A DNA stretch of 64,000 nucleotides from Tanticharoenia sakaeratensis NBRC 103193 (GCF_000963885.1 NZ_BALE01000010.1:288715-352714); one strand, 5' to 3'. Counted from the first letter of the stretch, positions 1-10,446 are shown. Notes: generated by a model not told the origin, from the sequence alone. Numbers and translations: made by a program.

Positions 1-1874
1 TGCGCGCCAATCGGGGGCTCGACGAGGCAGCCTTGCGCGATCTCGAATGCGGGCTGGATGCGATCGAGGCCGAGATGGAGCAGCCGAAGGCCGCACCTGT
101 GGCCGAGCTGGACGCAGGCGACGCGCAGCCCGACATCGCAGAGCGCTACGTGCAGTTGCCCCAGGCCAGAATCGACAGTTTCACGTCCTCCTTTCGGGCC
201 GTGGTCGCGGCGGTCGAGGCACAGGGGCGGATCTGGTCCGCGCTCGATTCGCTGTTCCCCGAGCGGACGCGTCCCCCGGCTGGTGAACTCGGCCGCGTGC
301 AGCGCGCATTCGACATGATCCGACGTGACCGGGAGCTGGCTGACGGCGCATTGCGTGATGCTCTGGCACATCTGCGCGAGGACATTCATGCAGCGGCCCT
401 CATGCCGGTCGGCGACGTGTTCGCGCCCCTGGCCGGCATGGTCCGGCAGATGGCCCGTGACATCACGGGACGTGATGCGGTCGACGTAAAGTTGTCGGGC
501 ATGGAGTTGAGCATCGATCGTCATACGATCCAGGCCATGCGCGATCCGGTGATCCAGATGCTGCGCAATGCGATCGCGCACGGCGCGGAGCCGCCGGCTG
601 CGCGCCGTGCGGCAGGCAAGCCCGAGACCATCCGCCTTGCCCTTTCTGCCTCTGTCGAAGCGTCCGTGCTGATGCTCGAGGTTATCGACGATGGGCGGGG
701 TCCTGACGTTGCGGCAATCAGGGCGCGCGCGGAAGTTCTTGGCCTCGTGAAGCCTGATGTGCCTTTGACCGAAGAGGCGTTGTTCGCCTTCGTGTTCAGG
801 CCCGGCTTCTCCACGCGCGGCCAGGCCGACGAAATCGCCGGGCGGGGCATGGGCCTGTCGATCGTGGCCGAGCGGGTCCGCGCGCTGGGCGGTCATGCGG
901 TCATGGCGCGTGGGCAACCATGGGGCACGATTGTCCGCCTTGCTCTGCCGCTGCCGCGTCGCGAGCGGGCCGTGCTTCTGGTCCAGGTTGAGGGGCAGAC
1001 ATGGGGCCTGGATGGGCTCGCTGTCCGCAGGCTCGGGCGGGCGCGTTCCGGCGTGATCCGCCGGGTCGATGGACGTGATGTCTGGGATATCGACGCACTT
1101 GCGCCGCCATCCGAGGACGCGGTCCGCGACGGCGGAATGCGCGTGCCGCTGGTTCTGCTTTCAGGGCTGGTGGGACGAGACACGGATGCCGTCATGCCGG
1201 AGGAGGGATGGCTTGTTGTCGTGTTGTCGGCGGGCGCGATGACGGTCGGTTTGATCGTGGATGCGATTGCCGATGCCCGGGTGTTTCTGGCCGAACGGGC
1301 CGACTGGCCCGGTCTCGATCGGGCGCTGGCACCGGAACTGTGCTGGCCGTCTGCCGACGTGCCGGTCCTGCTGTTGGACACGCGCGTCCTTCTGGCGCGT
1401 GCCTCGACGCGGCGGGATATTCTGCCAGGGCGCGATGCCGGGCCGCAGCTCACGCGGCTTCTGGTCGTCGACGATGCCGCGACCGTCCGCGCCTTGTCCC
1501 GCGTGGTGCTTCGGGCCGAAGGGTTCGTGGTCATGTCGGCGTCCGATGGCGGGCAGGCCCTCGACCTGCTGCGAACGGTTGCGATCGACTGTGTCATTAC
1601 CGATCTCGAGATGCCGGGGCTGGACGGTGCCGGCCTGCTGGCGGCCATGGCGGACGATCCCGCACTGGCAGGCGTTCCCGTCGTCGTCATGACGGGGCAT
1701 GATCTGGCGCAGGAAGCCGGGAATGATCCGGCGTCGCTCGGGCCGAACGTGCGGGTTGTCATGGCAAAGCAGGGAACCGATCAAAGACGGTTGATTGCAA
1801 CCGTCCGCAGGGTGTTGGCTGGGACACAGGCGGGCGTCGGATTGCCCGACGCAGAGGGAGATCGAACACGGTGA
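1..1874 (+). CDS. CheA-like hybrid histidine kinase, 5' end outside the window
   Basis: The reading frame is open to the left edge (first full codon at 3), so the N-terminus, normally holding Hpt domains, is missing; 623 residues are visible. In order: a helical dimerisation-like segment; a CheA-type HATPase domain with the N-box LRNAIAHG, G1 motif DDGRGPD and G2 motif GRGMGLSIV; a CheW-like domain; and a C-terminal receiver with acidic pair VVDDAA, phospho-acceptor ITDLEMPG, the MTGHD switch Thr and a Lys in MAKQG. The CheA order (HATPase, CheW, receiver) is clear. Family knowledge: such kinases pass phosphate from a chemoreceptor array to response regulators. The next gene overlaps by 4 bases and encodes another two-component protein, so this looks like a non-classical chemosensory (Wsp/Frz/Pil-like) output cluster. 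The output cannot be named from here. Confidence 0.88.
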   Translation, partial: RANRGLDEAALRDLECGLDAIEAEMEQPKAAPVAELDAGDAQPDIAERYVQLPQARIDSFTSSFRAVVAAVEAQGRIWSALDSLFPERTRPPAGELGRVQRAFDMIRRDRELADGALRDALAHLREDIHAAALMPVGDVFAPLAGMVRQMARDITGRDAVDVKLSGMELSIDRHTIQAMRDPVIQMLRNAIAHGAEPPAARRAAGKPETIRLALSASVEASVLMLEVIDDGRGPDVAAIRARAEVLGLVKPDVPLTEEALFAFVFRPGFSTRGQADEIAGRGMGLSIVAERVRALGGHAVMARGQPWGTIVRLALPLPRRERAVLLVQVEGQTWGLDGLAVRRLGRARSGVIRRVDGRDVWDIDALAPPSEDAVRDGGMRVPLVLLSGLVGRDTDAVMPEEGWLVVVLSAGAMTVGLIVDAIADARVFLAERADWPGLDRALAPELCWPSADVPVLLLDTRVLLARASTRRDILPGRDAGPQLTRLLVVDDAATVRALSRVVLRAEGFVVMSASDGGQALDLLRTVAIDCVITDLEMPGLDGAGLLAAMADDPALAGVPVVVMTGHDLAQEAGNDPASLGPNVRVVMAKQGTDQRRLIATVRRVLAGTQAGVGLPDAEGDRTR

Positions 1875-3808
1875 GCGAAATCGCACCGCACATCCTGCTG
1901 GTCGAGGATTCGCCGACGCAGGCGTTGCAGCTGCGACGGATGCTCGAGCGTCAGGGATTCCTGGTCGAACAGGCCGAAAGCGGCGAGAGCGCGCTCACCA
2001 TGATGGATCGGGCCATCCCCGATCTGGTCCTCGCCGATTACCATTTGCCGGGCATGAACGGCGGCCAGATGGCCCGTCAGTTCCGCATGAACCCCGCCAC
2101 GCGCTCCATCCCGGTCCTCATGCTGACGGAGGATGCGGCCCCCGGACTCGAGCGCGAGGGACTGGAATCCGGGGCTGACGCCTATATCTCGAAATCGGCG
2201 CACCCGGATCTGCTCGTCCTGCGTATCCGCGCGTTGTTGCGGGACGGCTCGGACCTGATCGCCGAGGAGGCGGGACGCTTCCGGCGCGCGCGGATCGTGA
2301 TCGTCACCGGCGCGAGCGAAGAGCGCGTCTTCGACGACGAAGCAGCCGACGACGTGGGCGATCTCCCGGAAACGCACGAGACCTCGCTGGGCGAGCTTCT
2401 CTGGCGCGACGGGCATACCGTGACCACGATCGAGGCATCCGACGACCTCACGGAAGGGGCCTGGCTGAGCGGCGACGACGGGCCGGATTGCCTCGTCATC
2501 GACCTGTCGCATGCCCATCGCGAGGAAGACCGCCTGCGCGCGCTGCGCCACGACGTCGGCTTCTGCCGCCGGCTGGATGCGCGGCGTCAGGACATCCTTG
2601 ATGCGGGCGGCATCCCGTTCCGGATGCTGGGCATCATCGATGCCGGAAGCTTCCGTCAGGAATCCTCGGCCGATCTCTTCGAAGCGGGTCTCGATGATCT
2701 CGTGCCGAGCGATATCGCACGGGATACGCTGGCACTGCGCATTCGCGTCATGGTGCGGCGCAAGCTGATCCAGGACGAATCGCGACAGGCGGAAATCGAG
2801 CGTCAGGTGCGTGAGGTGGCGCTCCAGACCGCCCAGAGCGAGGCGCAGGCGATCGCGGCCAAGGCCGCGCTGGCGGAGGCGCTGGCGCAGGCGAATGCGG
2901 AACTCGGCACGACCAATGCGCGGCTGATCGAGACGCAGGCCAAGCTGGTCCAGACGGCGAAAATGGCGTCGCTGGGTGAACTGGTCGCGGGGATCGCGCA
3001 CGAGATCAACAATCCGCTCGCCTTCACGCTCGCGCATGAAGGGACCGTGACGCGGTCGCTGGACCGGCTCCGGCGGCTGGAAGGAACCGATGGTGCCCCC
3101 GATGGCACGGATGACCGGATGCGGGCCGAGCGACTGGCGCTGCTCGATCGTGCGGAGGCCCGGATAGGCTCGATGCGGCTCGGGCTGCAGCGCATCCAAA
3201 ACCTCGTGCTCAGCCTGCGCCGCTTCTCGCGCCTTGACGAAGGAGCGTTCCAGGAAGTGGACGTGCCGGAATCGATCGAGACGGCGCTGGCCCTGCTGGC
3301 GCACAAGATCGGCGGAGAGATCGCGGTCAGCCGGACGCTGGATGCACCTGCGATGCTTTTCTGTCAGCCGGCCCTGTTGAACCAGGTCGTGATGAACATC
3401 ATTGCCAATGCGATCGATGCGCTGCTGGGGCGTGAGGACGGACGCCATGGCGGGCATATCGCGATCCGAAGCTGGCTCACCCCGGCCGATGGTCAGGCGC
3501 GCATGCCCTCGGGCGATGGCGAGGCGCGCTACGTCATCTCCATCAGCGACGACGGTCCGGGGATTCCGGCCGAAATCCGTGCGCGCATCTTCGAGCCGTT
3601 CTTCACCACGAAACCCGTGGGATCGGGCACCGGCCTCGGACTTGCCATCGCTTACGGCGTGGTGGAGGCACATGCAGGGCAGATCGTGGTCGACGATGCG
3701 CCGAAGGGCGGCGCGCGCTTCACGTTGTCGGTCCCGGTGATGTTGACGCGCGAAGGCGCGAGTGTCGCGAGACAGGCGAATCGTCAAAGCGAGGAGATGA
3801 CGGCGTGA
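1871..3808 (+). CDS. Receiver-receiver-histidine kinase protein
   Basis: A 645-residue cytoplasmic kinase with no membrane segment. The N-terminus is a good receiver (acidic residues in LVEDSP, acceptor in VLADYHLPG, Lys in YISKSAHP). A second receiver-like segment around residues 140-300 has diverged: VIDLSHA sits where the acceptor is expected. A charged, Ala-rich coiled coil (about 310-365) leads to a HisKA box with phospho-acceptor His377 in [10 protein letters not shown]. The HATPase has N-box NIIANAID, G1 DDGPGIP and G2 [10 protein letters not shown]. The GTG start overlaps the upstream stop by 4 bases with no alternative as close, so it is translationally coupled to the CheA-like gene. 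The layout suggests a kinase controlled by phosphorylation of its own receivers, probably downstream of the CheA-like protein. Confidence 0.85.
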   Translation: MSEIAPHILLVEDSPTQALQLRRMLERQGFLVEQAESGESALTMMDRAIPDLVLADYHLPGMNGGQMARQFRMNPATRSIPVLMLTEDAAPGLEREGLESGADAYISKSAHPDLLVLRIRALLRDGSDLIAEEAGRFRRARIVIVTGASEERVFDDEAADDVGDLPETHETSLGELLWRDGHTVTTIEASDDLTEGAWLSGDDGPDCLVIDLSHAHREEDRLRALRHDVGFCRRLDARRQDILDAGGIPFRMLGIIDAGSFRQESSADLFEAGLDDLVPSDIARDTLALRIRVMVRRKLIQDESRQAEIERQVREVALQTAQSEAQAIAAKAALAEALAQANAELGTTNARLIETQAKLVQTAKMASLGELVAGIAHEINNPLAFTLAHEGTVTRSLDRLRRLEGTDGAPDGTDDRMRAERLALLDRAEARIGSMRLGLQRIQNLVLSLRRFSRLDEGAFQEVDVPESIETALALLAHKIGGEIAVSRTLDAPAMLFCQPALLNQVVMNIIANAIDALLGREDGRHGGHIAIRSWLTPADGQARMPSGDGEARYVISISDDGPGIPAEIRARIFEPFFTTKPVGSGTGLGLAIAYGVVEAHAGQIVVDDAPKGGARFTLSVPVMLTREGASVARQANRQSEEMTA

Positions 3809-5736
3809 GTCAGGCGGGTACGAACGCTGTGAACCGGCGCGAGGGGCATTATCCCCAACGGGCGCAGATACTTCTGGTCGATGACGAGCCCGAGATCCTG
3901 GTCGCGCTGGCCGATCTGTTCGAGGATGATTTCGACCTTCTGACCAGCACCGACCCGCTCGCAGCACTCGACCTGCTGGCCCGCAATCCCGATGTCGCCG
4001 TCATCGTGTCGGACCAGCGCATGCCGGGGCTGAACGGAGACGCATTCCTCGCCCGCGCACGGCAGGTTTCGGATGCGAAGGGCATCCTGCTGACCGGATA
4101 TGCCGATCTGGCGTCCGTCGCCTCGGCGCTCAATCAGGGGCGCATCCAGTTCTATGCGCACAAGCCGTGGGAAGCGGAGACGCTGGGCGCCATGGTGCGC
4201 GAAGCGGCGGCACATCACCGGCTCGAGCGTGCCCTGCTGACCGAGCGCGTGCTGTTGCGTGGCCTGATGGACAATCTGCCGATGCGTCTCGTCTTCACCG
4301 ACGAGCATGGCGTGAGCATGCGGCGCAACGATCGGCCGGCTGACGAGGCCACGGCGCTGCCGGAGGAAACGGGTGCGGCCCCGTGGGAACAGGCGCTGAT
4401 CGGCATGATGCGGGCGCGCGTGAGCGATGTCGGACGCGACGAGCGGCTGGTTCAGGATCCGCAGAACGGTCACTGGCACGAGATCCTGCGCGTTGCGCTG
4501 CCATGGCCGGAAGGCGAGGAGGCGCTGCCGCATCATCCGGCCTGGCAGGTGAGCATTGATCGCGATGTCAGCGAGCGCGTGCAGCTCCAGACGCAGTTGC
4601 GTCAGTCAGAAAAGATGCGTGCGCTCGGAACGCTGGCGGGCGGCATTGCGCACGATTTCAACAACCTCCTGACGGCGGTGATCGGCTCGCTTGAGCTGCT
4701 GGACGATCTGCTGCCCGAAGATACGACCATGCGGCGCCTGCTGGAGAACGCGACCGGCTCGGCGCGGCGCGGCGCGACGCTGACACGGCGGCTGCTCGAT
4801 TTCAGCCGGCCGACGCCGACCACGCTGCGTCCGGTGGATGTGGCACAGCTTCTGCGCAGCATGGAGGACCTGCTGGCGCAGAGCATGATCCGGCCCGGCA
4901 TGGGCAGTGCCGCCGAGACGGCCTGCCGGGTCGTCATGGCGCCGGTGCTCGAAGCGGTCCCGCTGGTGCAGACGGATGCGAGCCAGCTGGAAATGGCGAT
5001 CCTGAATTTGTGCATCAACGCCCGCGATGCCATGGACCAGGGCGGGACCATCACGATCGCCCTGCATCGGGGCGAGATGGGGGCGGGCGATCCGATCCTG
5101 GCCAGCGGGCCGTATGTGGTGCTGAGCGTGCGTGATCAGGGCTGCGGCATGACACGGGAGGTCGCCGAACGGGTTTTCGAGCCGTTCTTCACCACCAAGG
5201 GGACCGGGCGCGGAACGGGGCTGGGGCTGTCCACGATTTTCGGCTTCCTGCGCCAGAACGGGGGCGACATCCGTGTGGAGACCGCGCCGGGCGAAGGAAC
5301 CGAGGTGCGTCTGTGGCTGCCGTTGGCCAAGGGCGTGCCGGGCGCGCAGAACACCGAGTTGCCGGATGCCGCGCATACCTGTGTCGGTCAGTGCCGTGTG
5401 CTGGTCGTCGATGACGAGGCCATGGTGCGCCTCGTGACCGAAGGCTTCCTGCGTCGCGAGGGGTATGTCGTGGAAGGCGTGGGGTCCGGCGAGGCGGCGT
5501 TGGCGCGTCTCGACAGCGGCCCGCCGGTCGATCTCGTCGTGCTCGACCTGCTGATGCCCGGCATGAACGGGCGCGATTGCGGTGCGGCGATCCGCGCACG
5601 CGGCGGCCGGATGCCGCGCATCATGTATGCCAGCGGCTATGCCGATGCCGCGAGCTGGCCGATGGATGCGCCGGTGCTGGCAAAGCCGTTCACGCCCGCC
5701 GCTCTCAACGAGGCCGTCCGGCGCGCATTGGCCTGA
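3805..5736 (+). CDS. Receiver-PAS-like-histidine kinase-receiver hybrid protein
   Basis: A 643-residue soluble hybrid kinase. The N-terminal receiver (ILLVDDEP, acceptor in VSDQRMPG, Lys in HKPWE) has the sequence style of receivers in RpfG-type regulators. A PAS-like segment (about 150-270) follows, then a HisKA box with His283 in GGIAHDFNN, an HATPase with [16 protein letters not shown] and GRGTGLGLS, and a second receiver (VLVVDDEA, acceptor in VLDLLMPG, Lys in LAKPFTP). The GTG start overlaps the preceding stop by 4 bases, giving three signalling genes in one translationally coupled run. Phosphorelay between the internal kinase and C-terminal receiver is expected from the domain order; the final target is not encoded here. 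Confidence 0.85.
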   Translation: MSQAGTNAVNRREGHYPQRAQILLVDDEPEILVALADLFEDDFDLLTSTDPLAALDLLARNPDVAVIVSDQRMPGLNGDAFLARARQVSDAKGILLTGYADLASVASALNQGRIQFYAHKPWEAETLGAMVREAAAHHRLERALLTERVLLRGLMDNLPMRLVFTDEHGVSMRRNDRPADEATALPEETGAAPWEQALIGMMRARVSDVGRDERLVQDPQNGHWHEILRVALPWPEGEEALPHHPAWQVSIDRDVSERVQLQTQLRQSEKMRALGTLAGGIAHDFNNLLTAVIGSLELLDDLLPEDTTMRRLLENATGSARRGATLTRRLLDFSRPTPTTLRPVDVAQLLRSMEDLLAQSMIRPGMGSAAETACRVVMAPVLEAVPLVQTDASQLEMAILNLCINARDAMDQGGTITIALHRGEMGAGDPILASGPYVVLSVRDQGCGMTREVAERVFEPFFTTKGTGRGTGLGLSTIFGFLRQNGGDIRVETAPGEGTEVRLWLPLAKGVPGAQNTELPDAAHTCVGQCRVLVVDDEAMVRLVTEGFLRREGYVVEGVGSGEAALARLDSGPPVDLVVLDLLMPGMNGRDCGAAIRARGGRMPRIMYASGYADAASWPMDAPVLAKPFTPAALNEAVRRALA

Positions 5737-5789
5737 GCGGCGTCCGCAAGACTTGTGATCCGGGGCGTCTGCTCTATCTCTTGGCAATC

Positions 5790-6380
5790 ATGCAAGGCAC
5801 ATCCCAAACCCACGATCCGGTCGGCTGGCACGGCACGACCATTCTCTGTGTACGGCGAGGCGGCCAGGTCGCCATGGCGGGCGACGGACAGGTCACCCTT
5901 GGGCAGACCGTCATCAAGGGCAACGCGCGCAAGGTGCGTCGTATCGGGCCCAAGGGGTCGATCCTTTCGGGTTTCGCAGGCGCCACGGCGGATGCGTTCA
6001 CCCTGCTGGAACGGCTGGAGGCCAAGCTCGAGCGTTATCCGGACCAGCTCGAGCGCGCCTGCGTCGAGCTGGCAAAGGACTGGCGTACGGACCGCTACCT
6101 GCGCCGTCTGGAAGCGATGATGGCGGTGGCCGACGAGCACCGCTCGTTCACGCTGACCGGCAATGGCGACGTGCTGGAGCCCGAGGACGGCATCATCGCG
6201 ATCGGCTCGGGCGGCAACTACGCCCTTTCGGCGGCGCGCGCGCTGGCGGAAATCGATGGACTGACCGCAGCCGACATCGCGCGGCGGGCCATGCGCATCG
6301 CGGGCGATATCTGCGTCTACACCAATCATTCCGTCATCGTTGAAACACTGGGCGATGAGCGGACAGGAGTCGCTCTGTGA
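5790..6380 (+). CDS. hslV: ATP-dependent protease subunit HslV
   Basis: Proteolytic subunit of the HslUV (ClpQY) protease, a cytoplasmic two-ring threonine peptidase gated by HslU. The 196-residue product carries the Ntn-hydrolase start HGTTILCV: catalytic Thr is residue 16, so a 15-residue propeptide should be cleaved, as in other alphaproteobacterial HslV. The GDGQVTLGQ and [11 protein letters not shown] motifs are typical of the family. The frame is open upstream to 5577, but that part overlaps the previous gene and is not HslV-like, so ATG at 5790 is chosen. The stop touches the hslU start (TGATG). Heat-shock regulation is usual for the family, but I did not identify a promoter in the 53-base gap. 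Confidence 0.96.
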   Translation: MQGTSQTHDPVGWHGTTILCVRRGGQVAMAGDGQVTLGQTVIKGNARKVRRIGPKGSILSGFAGATADAFTLLERLEAKLERYPDQLERACVELAKDWRTDRYLRRLEAMMAVADEHRSFTLTGNGDVLEPEDGIIAIGSGGNYALSAARALAEIDGLTAADIARRAMRIAGDICVYTNHSVIVETLGDERTGVAL

Positions 6381-7693
6381 TGGACGTTCCGAACTATTCC
6401 CCGCGCGAGATCGTCTCGGAGCTCGACCGCTTCATCATCGGCCAGCACGACGCCAAGCGCGCGGTCGCGATCGCGATGCGCAACCGCTGGCGTCGTGCGC
6501 AGCTTGGCGACGAGATGCGCGACGAAGTCGTGCCGAAGAACATCCTGATGATCGGCCCGACGGGCTGCGGCAAGACCGAGATCGCGCGCCGGCTGGCGAG
6601 GCTTGCGCAATCGCCGTTCATGAAGGTCGAGGCGACGAAATTCACCGAGGTCGGCTATGTCGGCCGGGACGTCGAGCAGATCGTGCGTGATCTGGTCGAG
6701 GTCTCGCTGACCATGCTGCGCGACATCCGCCGCAAGGACGTTCAGGCGCAGGCCGAGCATGCAGCCGAAGCGCGCCTGATCGATGCGCTGGTGGGCGAGA
6801 AGTCGTCGGCCGACACGAAGCTCAAGTTCCGCCAGATGCTGCGCAACGGCGAGATGGAGCAGAAGGAAGTCGAGATCCACGTCCAGTCGGACGCGCCAGC
6901 CGGCGCGGGCGACATGCCGGGATTGCAGCCGGGCAACGTCATCAACTTCAACGACATGATGAAGGGGCTGATGAACCGCGCGCCGCAGCGCAAGCGCCTT
7001 ACGGTTGCCGCTGCCCGCGAACATCTGGTGCGTGAGGAAGCAGACAAGCTTCTGGACAACGATGCGCTGACCCGCGAGGCCGTGGCCCATACGCAGGACC
7101 ATGGCATCGTGTTCATCGACGAGATCGACAAGGTGTGCGCGCGCTCGTCGGAAGGCGGGTTCCGGGGCGGCGATGTTTCGCGCGAAGGCGTGCAGCGCGA
7201 CCTGCTGCCGCTGATCGAGGGCACGACGGTCTCGACCAAGTATGGCCCGGTCAAGACGGACCACATCCTGTTCATCGCCTCCGGCGCGTTCCATCTCGCC
7301 AAGCCGTCCGATCTTCTGCCGGAACTGCAGGGGCGACTGCCGATCCGCGTCGAGCTGTCCGGGCTGTCGCGCAGCGATCTGAGGCGGATCCTGCAGGAGC
7401 CCGAGCACTCGCTGCTCAAGCAGTATGTCGCGTTGATGAGGACGGAAGGCGTCCTGCTCGACTTCGACGAATCCGCGGTCGAGGCGCTTGCCGATCTCGC
7501 GGCCGATATCAACGAGCGCGTCGAGAACATCGGCGCGCGTCGTCTCGCCACCGTGCTGGAGCGGCTTCTGGAAGAGGTGTCGTTCTCGGCGTCCGACCGT
7601 TCGGGCGAGACAGTGACGATCACGGCATCCGACGTGCGTGATCGCGTGGCGCCGCTGGCCCAGAAGGGCGATCTGAGCCGGTTCATTCTGTGA
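6380..7693 (+). CDS. hslU: ATP-dependent protease ATPase subunit HslU
   Basis: AAA+ unfoldase that feeds substrates to HslV. The N-terminus has the family motif [17 protein letters not shown]. Walker A is GPTGCGKTE (about residues 59-67) and Walker B is IVFIDEIDK. The insertion (I) domain lies between them, and the C-terminus DLSRFIL matches the tail that docks into HslV. The length (437) is normal. ATG at 6380 shares one base with the hslV stop; a GTG three bases earlier is possible. The gene ends in a 4-base overlap with sufE, so hslV-hslU-sufE and the following phosphodiesterase gene form one coupled run. Confidence 0.96.
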   Translation: MDVPNYSPREIVSELDRFIIGQHDAKRAVAIAMRNRWRRAQLGDEMRDEVVPKNILMIGPTGCGKTEIARRLARLAQSPFMKVEATKFTEVGYVGRDVEQIVRDLVEVSLTMLRDIRRKDVQAQAEHAAEARLIDALVGEKSSADTKLKFRQMLRNGEMEQKEVEIHVQSDAPAGAGDMPGLQPGNVINFNDMMKGLMNRAPQRKRLTVAAAREHLVREEADKLLDNDALTREAVAHTQDHGIVFIDEIDKVCARSSEGGFRGGDVSREGVQRDLLPLIEGTTVSTKYGPVKTDHILFIASGAFHLAKPSDLLPELQGRLPIRVELSGLSRSDLRRILQEPEHSLLKQYVALMRTEGVLLDFDESAVEALADLAADINERVENIGARRLATVLERLLEEVSFSASDRSGETVTITASDVRDRVAPLAQKGDLSRFIL

Positions 7694-8139
7694 GCGGTGT
7701 GATTGACGGTCCCTGGGTCGCGCCGGAGGATGACACGGCATCGGCGGCGATCGCGGAGATCGGTGCCGAGCTGGACATGTTCGATGAGTGGATGGAGCGC
7801 TACCAGTACATCATCGAGCTCGGCCGGAAGCTGCCGCCGTTTCCATCCGACTGGATGAACGATGCCCATCGTGTGCCGGGCTGCCAGAGTCAGGTCTGGC
7901 TCGAGGCACGCGAGCAGGATGGACGCCTGTGGTTCGCGGGCGCGTCGGATGCGGCGATCGTCTCCGGGCTGGTGGCCCTTCTGCTGCGCGTCTATTCCGG
8001 CCGGCCGCAGTCGGAAATCCTGGAAACCTCCCCGCAGTTCCTGCGCGATCTCGGGCTGGTTCAGGCACTGTCCACCAACCGCGGAAACGGGGTCGAGGCG
8101 ATGGCCGCCGCGATCCGGGCGCGGGCTGCGGCTGCCTGA
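7690..8139 (+). CDS. sufE: SufE-family cysteine desulfuration protein
   Basis: A 149-residue SufE-like sulfur acceptor, which takes persulfide from a SufS-type cysteine desulfurase and hands it to Fe-S scaffold proteins in the cytoplasm. The active-site Cys is residue 65 in the conserved VPGCQSQVW loop; the upstream [12 protein letters not shown] and downstream [13 protein letters not shown] are family hallmarks. GTG at 7690 overlaps the hslU stop by 4 bases, and the stop overlaps the next ATG by one base. No sufS or scaffold gene is present nearby, so its partner must be encoded elsewhere. Confidence 0.93.
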   Translation: MSGVIDGPWVAPEDDTASAAIAEIGAELDMFDEWMERYQYIIELGRKLPPFPSDWMNDAHRVPGCQSQVWLEAREQDGRLWFAGASDAAIVSGLVALLLRVYSGRPQSEILETSPQFLRDLGLVQALSTNRGNGVEAMAAAIRARAAAA

Positions 8140-9128
8140 TGCGATTAACGCCCCGGCCGGTGGCGGCACTCGCTCTGCTGGCATGGGCGTCCGTTGCCTG
8201 TGCGGGCGGGTTCGACGTCACCGTGCTCGGCGCGCGGGGCGGGCTCGAGGATGGGAATCTCAGCGCCTATCTCGTTCAGCCGATCGGAGACGACCGCGCG
8301 GTTCTATGCGATGCGGGAACCGTCCTTGGAGGGCTGGAAGCGGCTCAGCGACAGGGGGCGCTCGACCATATCGCGATGCCGCAGGCAGCCGGTCTGACCA
8401 GGCCTGGCTATGTCGCGCGAACGATCGTCCGAGGGTATCTCATCAGTCACGCGCATCTGGACCATATCGCGGGTCTGGTCGCGATCGCGCCGGATGATGC
8501 GGCCAAGCCCATCTATGCGCTGCGCAGTGTCAATGACACGCTCGCGCGCAACGTCTTCAACTGGGCCGTGTGGCCCAATGCCGGCGATCGCGGCACGCCA
8601 CCGCTGTTGCGCCAATATCACTACCAGGATCTCGTCGCCGGCCAGGGCGTGCCCGTGCGGGGAACGGCTCTCACGATCACGGCGTTCCCGCTCAGCCACG
8701 GCTCTGTCGAATCCACCGCGTTCCTGATCGAGGGCGGCCGCAATGCGATGCTCTATCTGGGTGACACCGGCGCCGATGCCATCGAGAAAAGCACCCATCT
8801 GCATGATGTCTGGCAGGCCGTGGCACCACTCATCCGGGCCAGACGACTTCGCGGCATCATCATCGAATGTTCCTATGACGATGCGCGGCCGGACCGGCTG
8901 CTGTTCGGCCACCTGACGCCTCGCTGGCTGACGAGCGAACTGGGCGACCTCCAGACGGTGGCGGGCGTTTCACTGCGCGGCCTGCCTGTGCTGGTAGCCC
9001 ACATGAAGCCGTCGATGCGTGTCGGGCCACGCCCGGAAACCGTTATCATGTCCGAACTGGCGGCCCATGATACGACGGGTGTCAGGTTCATTCCCGCCGA
9101 GCAGGGGCTTCGGCTGCTGTGGAAATGA
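8139..9128 (+). CDS. Secreted class II 3',5'-cyclic-nucleotide phosphodiesterase
   Basis: A 329-residue metallo-beta-lactamase-fold enzyme of the class II cyclic nucleotide phosphodiesterase family (yeast PDE1, bacterial CpdP type). The class signature is present as HAHLDHIAGLVAIAP (His104 starts the metal motif). Further metal ligands are likely in SHGSVEST, YLGDTG and VAHMKPS. Residues 1-23 form a signal peptide (Ala/Leu-rich core, likely cleavage after ACA), placing the enzyme in the periplasm, where it would hydrolyse extracellular cAMP or cGMP rather than the cytoplasmic pool. ATG at 8139 overlaps the sufE stop by one base; the frame extends upstream only as an overlap with sufE. The coupling to hslVU-sufE is unexpected functionally. 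Confidence 0.87.
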   Translation: MRLTPRPVAALALLAWASVACAGGFDVTVLGARGGLEDGNLSAYLVQPIGDDRAVLCDAGTVLGGLEAAQRQGALDHIAMPQAAGLTRPGYVARTIVRGYLISHAHLDHIAGLVAIAPDDAAKPIYALRSVNDTLARNVFNWAVWPNAGDRGTPPLLRQYHYQDLVAGQGVPVRGTALTITAFPLSHGSVESTAFLIEGGRNAMLYLGDTGADAIEKSTHLHDVWQAVAPLIRARRLRGIIIECSYDDARPDRLLFGHLTPRWLTSELGDLQTVAGVSLRGLPVLVAHMKPSMRVGPRPETVIMSELAAHDTTGVRFIPAEQGLRLLWK

Positions 9129-9299
9129 TCCCAGGTATTTCCGATGTGCTTCAGAGCACGGATCTCATGAAGCGCCGGACGGTGCATGATGGCGCTGACA
9201 AGGTCGCATTCGATAAAGATATGGACCAAGTCGTGTTCTGGCGCTCCGGCGCGGGCGATCGGCCCGGCCGGAGCTGACAAGGCCGTCGGGTCTGCTGCC

Positions 9300-9494
9300 T
9301 CAGGCCGGGTTGGCACCGGCTGTCGAGCACTTGGTGAACTTGCCTTTGGCATCACGGCACTTGGTCGGCTTCTTCACGGTCTCGCACTTGGTGAACTTGC
9401 CCTTCGCGTCGCGACACGGTGCCGCATGCGCTGCGAGCGACGTGCTGGCCATGATGGCGGCGGAGGCGAAGACGAGAGCCAGCTTGCGGATCAT
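9300..9494 (-). CDS. Small secreted protein with twin Cys-x9-Cys repeats
   Basis: A 64-residue product with a clear signal peptide (residues 1-25, ending AAHAA) and a mature part of about 39 residues holding two identical copies of CRDAKGKFTKC separated by an 8-residue linker (ETVKKPTK). The two DNA copies differ at several third-codon positions while the peptide is identical, which argues that the peptide is selected. No function is known to me. Each repeat's paired Cys and basic core would suit a disulfide-closed loop or metal binding in the periplasm. It stands alone on the minus strand, convergent with the phosphodiesterase gene. Confidence 0.75.
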   Translation of the reverse strand: MIRKLALVFASAAIMASTSLAAHAAPCRDAKGKFTKCETVKKPTKCRDAKGKFTKCSTAGANPA

Positions 9495-9631
9495 CGGAAT
9501 GATTTCCTTCAGTCGTGCAGTTGACGCGCGGGCCCGAGCCCAGGACGCGTGTTCGTTTCCGACAGGAAACGGAACGGATGGAAGAATTGTGGGGCGCGAA
9601 GCTTGTGTTTCACAAGTCCCCGGCTGCCGTA

Positions 9632-10291
9632 TCAGTTGCCGAAACCGTCATCACGGGTGGAATTGGCCAACGCAAAACTGAAATGCGCCGAGTAGGTGGC
9701 GGAGACAGGCTGCTCGTTCTGCATGGCGGGATAGTAGCGGGCCCCATTGAGATAGGTGAGTACCGCCGCATCCAGATCGGAGTCGCTGCCGGTCGCCACG
9801 CAATCATGCGGCACGCCCTGTACATCGATCGTGCAATGGGCCTCGATCGAGCCGCGTGCGTCGCGGTCGATTGCGGCCTTCGGATAGACCAGACGATGGC
9901 TGTGCCAGTGGTCGAACAGGGGCAGATCGATCCGCTTCTGGACCGGCGTCAGACGGAATACGACCCGGATCGTCCTGTGACTGGGTTTCGCGACACCGTC
10001 TTCCAGAGAAGGCAGATAACGCGCTTCGCTGGCATAGAGCAGGGCAGGCTGGACAAAGACGGGATCGCTTGCGCCGGCCGGTGCGCACCGTGTCGCGCGT
10101 CCCTCTGCGGCGATGTCGCATTCCACGCTTCCCACGCCCTCCTGACGACGTTCGAGCGCTGCGGGCGGATAGGGGACCGTGTGACTGCGGGCATGGTCGA
10201 TCCGCGCAATGTCATCGTTGCTGTCGTCATCATGGGCCTGCGCAACACCGAGCATCCAGCAGAACGGCAGGAGCCATAGTGCACGATACAT
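9632..10291 (-). CDS. Secreted protein with two TonB C-terminal-like domains
   Basis: A 219-residue protein with an N-terminal signal peptide (cleavage likely after VAQA) and two tandem TonB-C-like domains. Each starts with YP(P/K)AA, has a CD/CT-type strand, and ends with ARY(L/Y)P, roughly residues 40-115 and 130-205. Real TonB has a membrane anchor and a long Pro-rich spacer; both are missing, so this cannot couple ExbBD energy in the usual way. The next minus-strand gene encodes a paralogue with the same two-domain plan and the same C-terminal DDGFG tail. Role unknown: a periplasmic decoy or adaptor for TonB boxes is one idea, and simple reuse of the fold in the cell envelope is another. 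Confidence 0.7.
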   Translation of the reverse strand: MYRALWLLPFCWMLGVAQAHDDDSNDDIARIDHARSHTVPYPPAALERRQEGVGSVECDIAAEGRATRCAPAGASDPVFVQPALLYASEARYLPSLEDGVAKPSHRTIRVVFRLTPVQKRIDLPLFDHWHSHRLVYPKAAIDRDARGSIEAHCTIDVQGVPHDCVATGSDSDLDAAVLTYLNGARYYPAMQNEQPVSATYSAHFSFALANSTRDDGFGN

Positions 10292-10446
10292 GGGGCGTCC
10301 CTCTCATCGAGGCCAGGCCGACAGCGGCAGGCTCACGGTTTCATGCATAGTTTGTCACGATTGCACGGAAAAGGCGTCGATGCCGCCTTTCACAGGCACG
10401 TAAAGTACCGCAGGCGTTCGGGCGGCCGAAAGCGCTTCGCCCCGAG

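Noticed and set aside
1781..3967. Very long open frame on the minus strand opposite the receiver/kinase genes
   Set aside because: It mirrors a well-supported plus-strand kinase gene, is rich in Arg/His/Asp/Gln in the pattern of a GC-rich antisense shadow, and has no recognisable domain.
9243..9274. Inverted repeat GCTCCGGC...GCCGGAGC as a terminator between the phosphodiesterase and small secreted protein genes
   Set aside because: No T-run on either side and a 16-base loop; such repeats are common by chance at this GC content.
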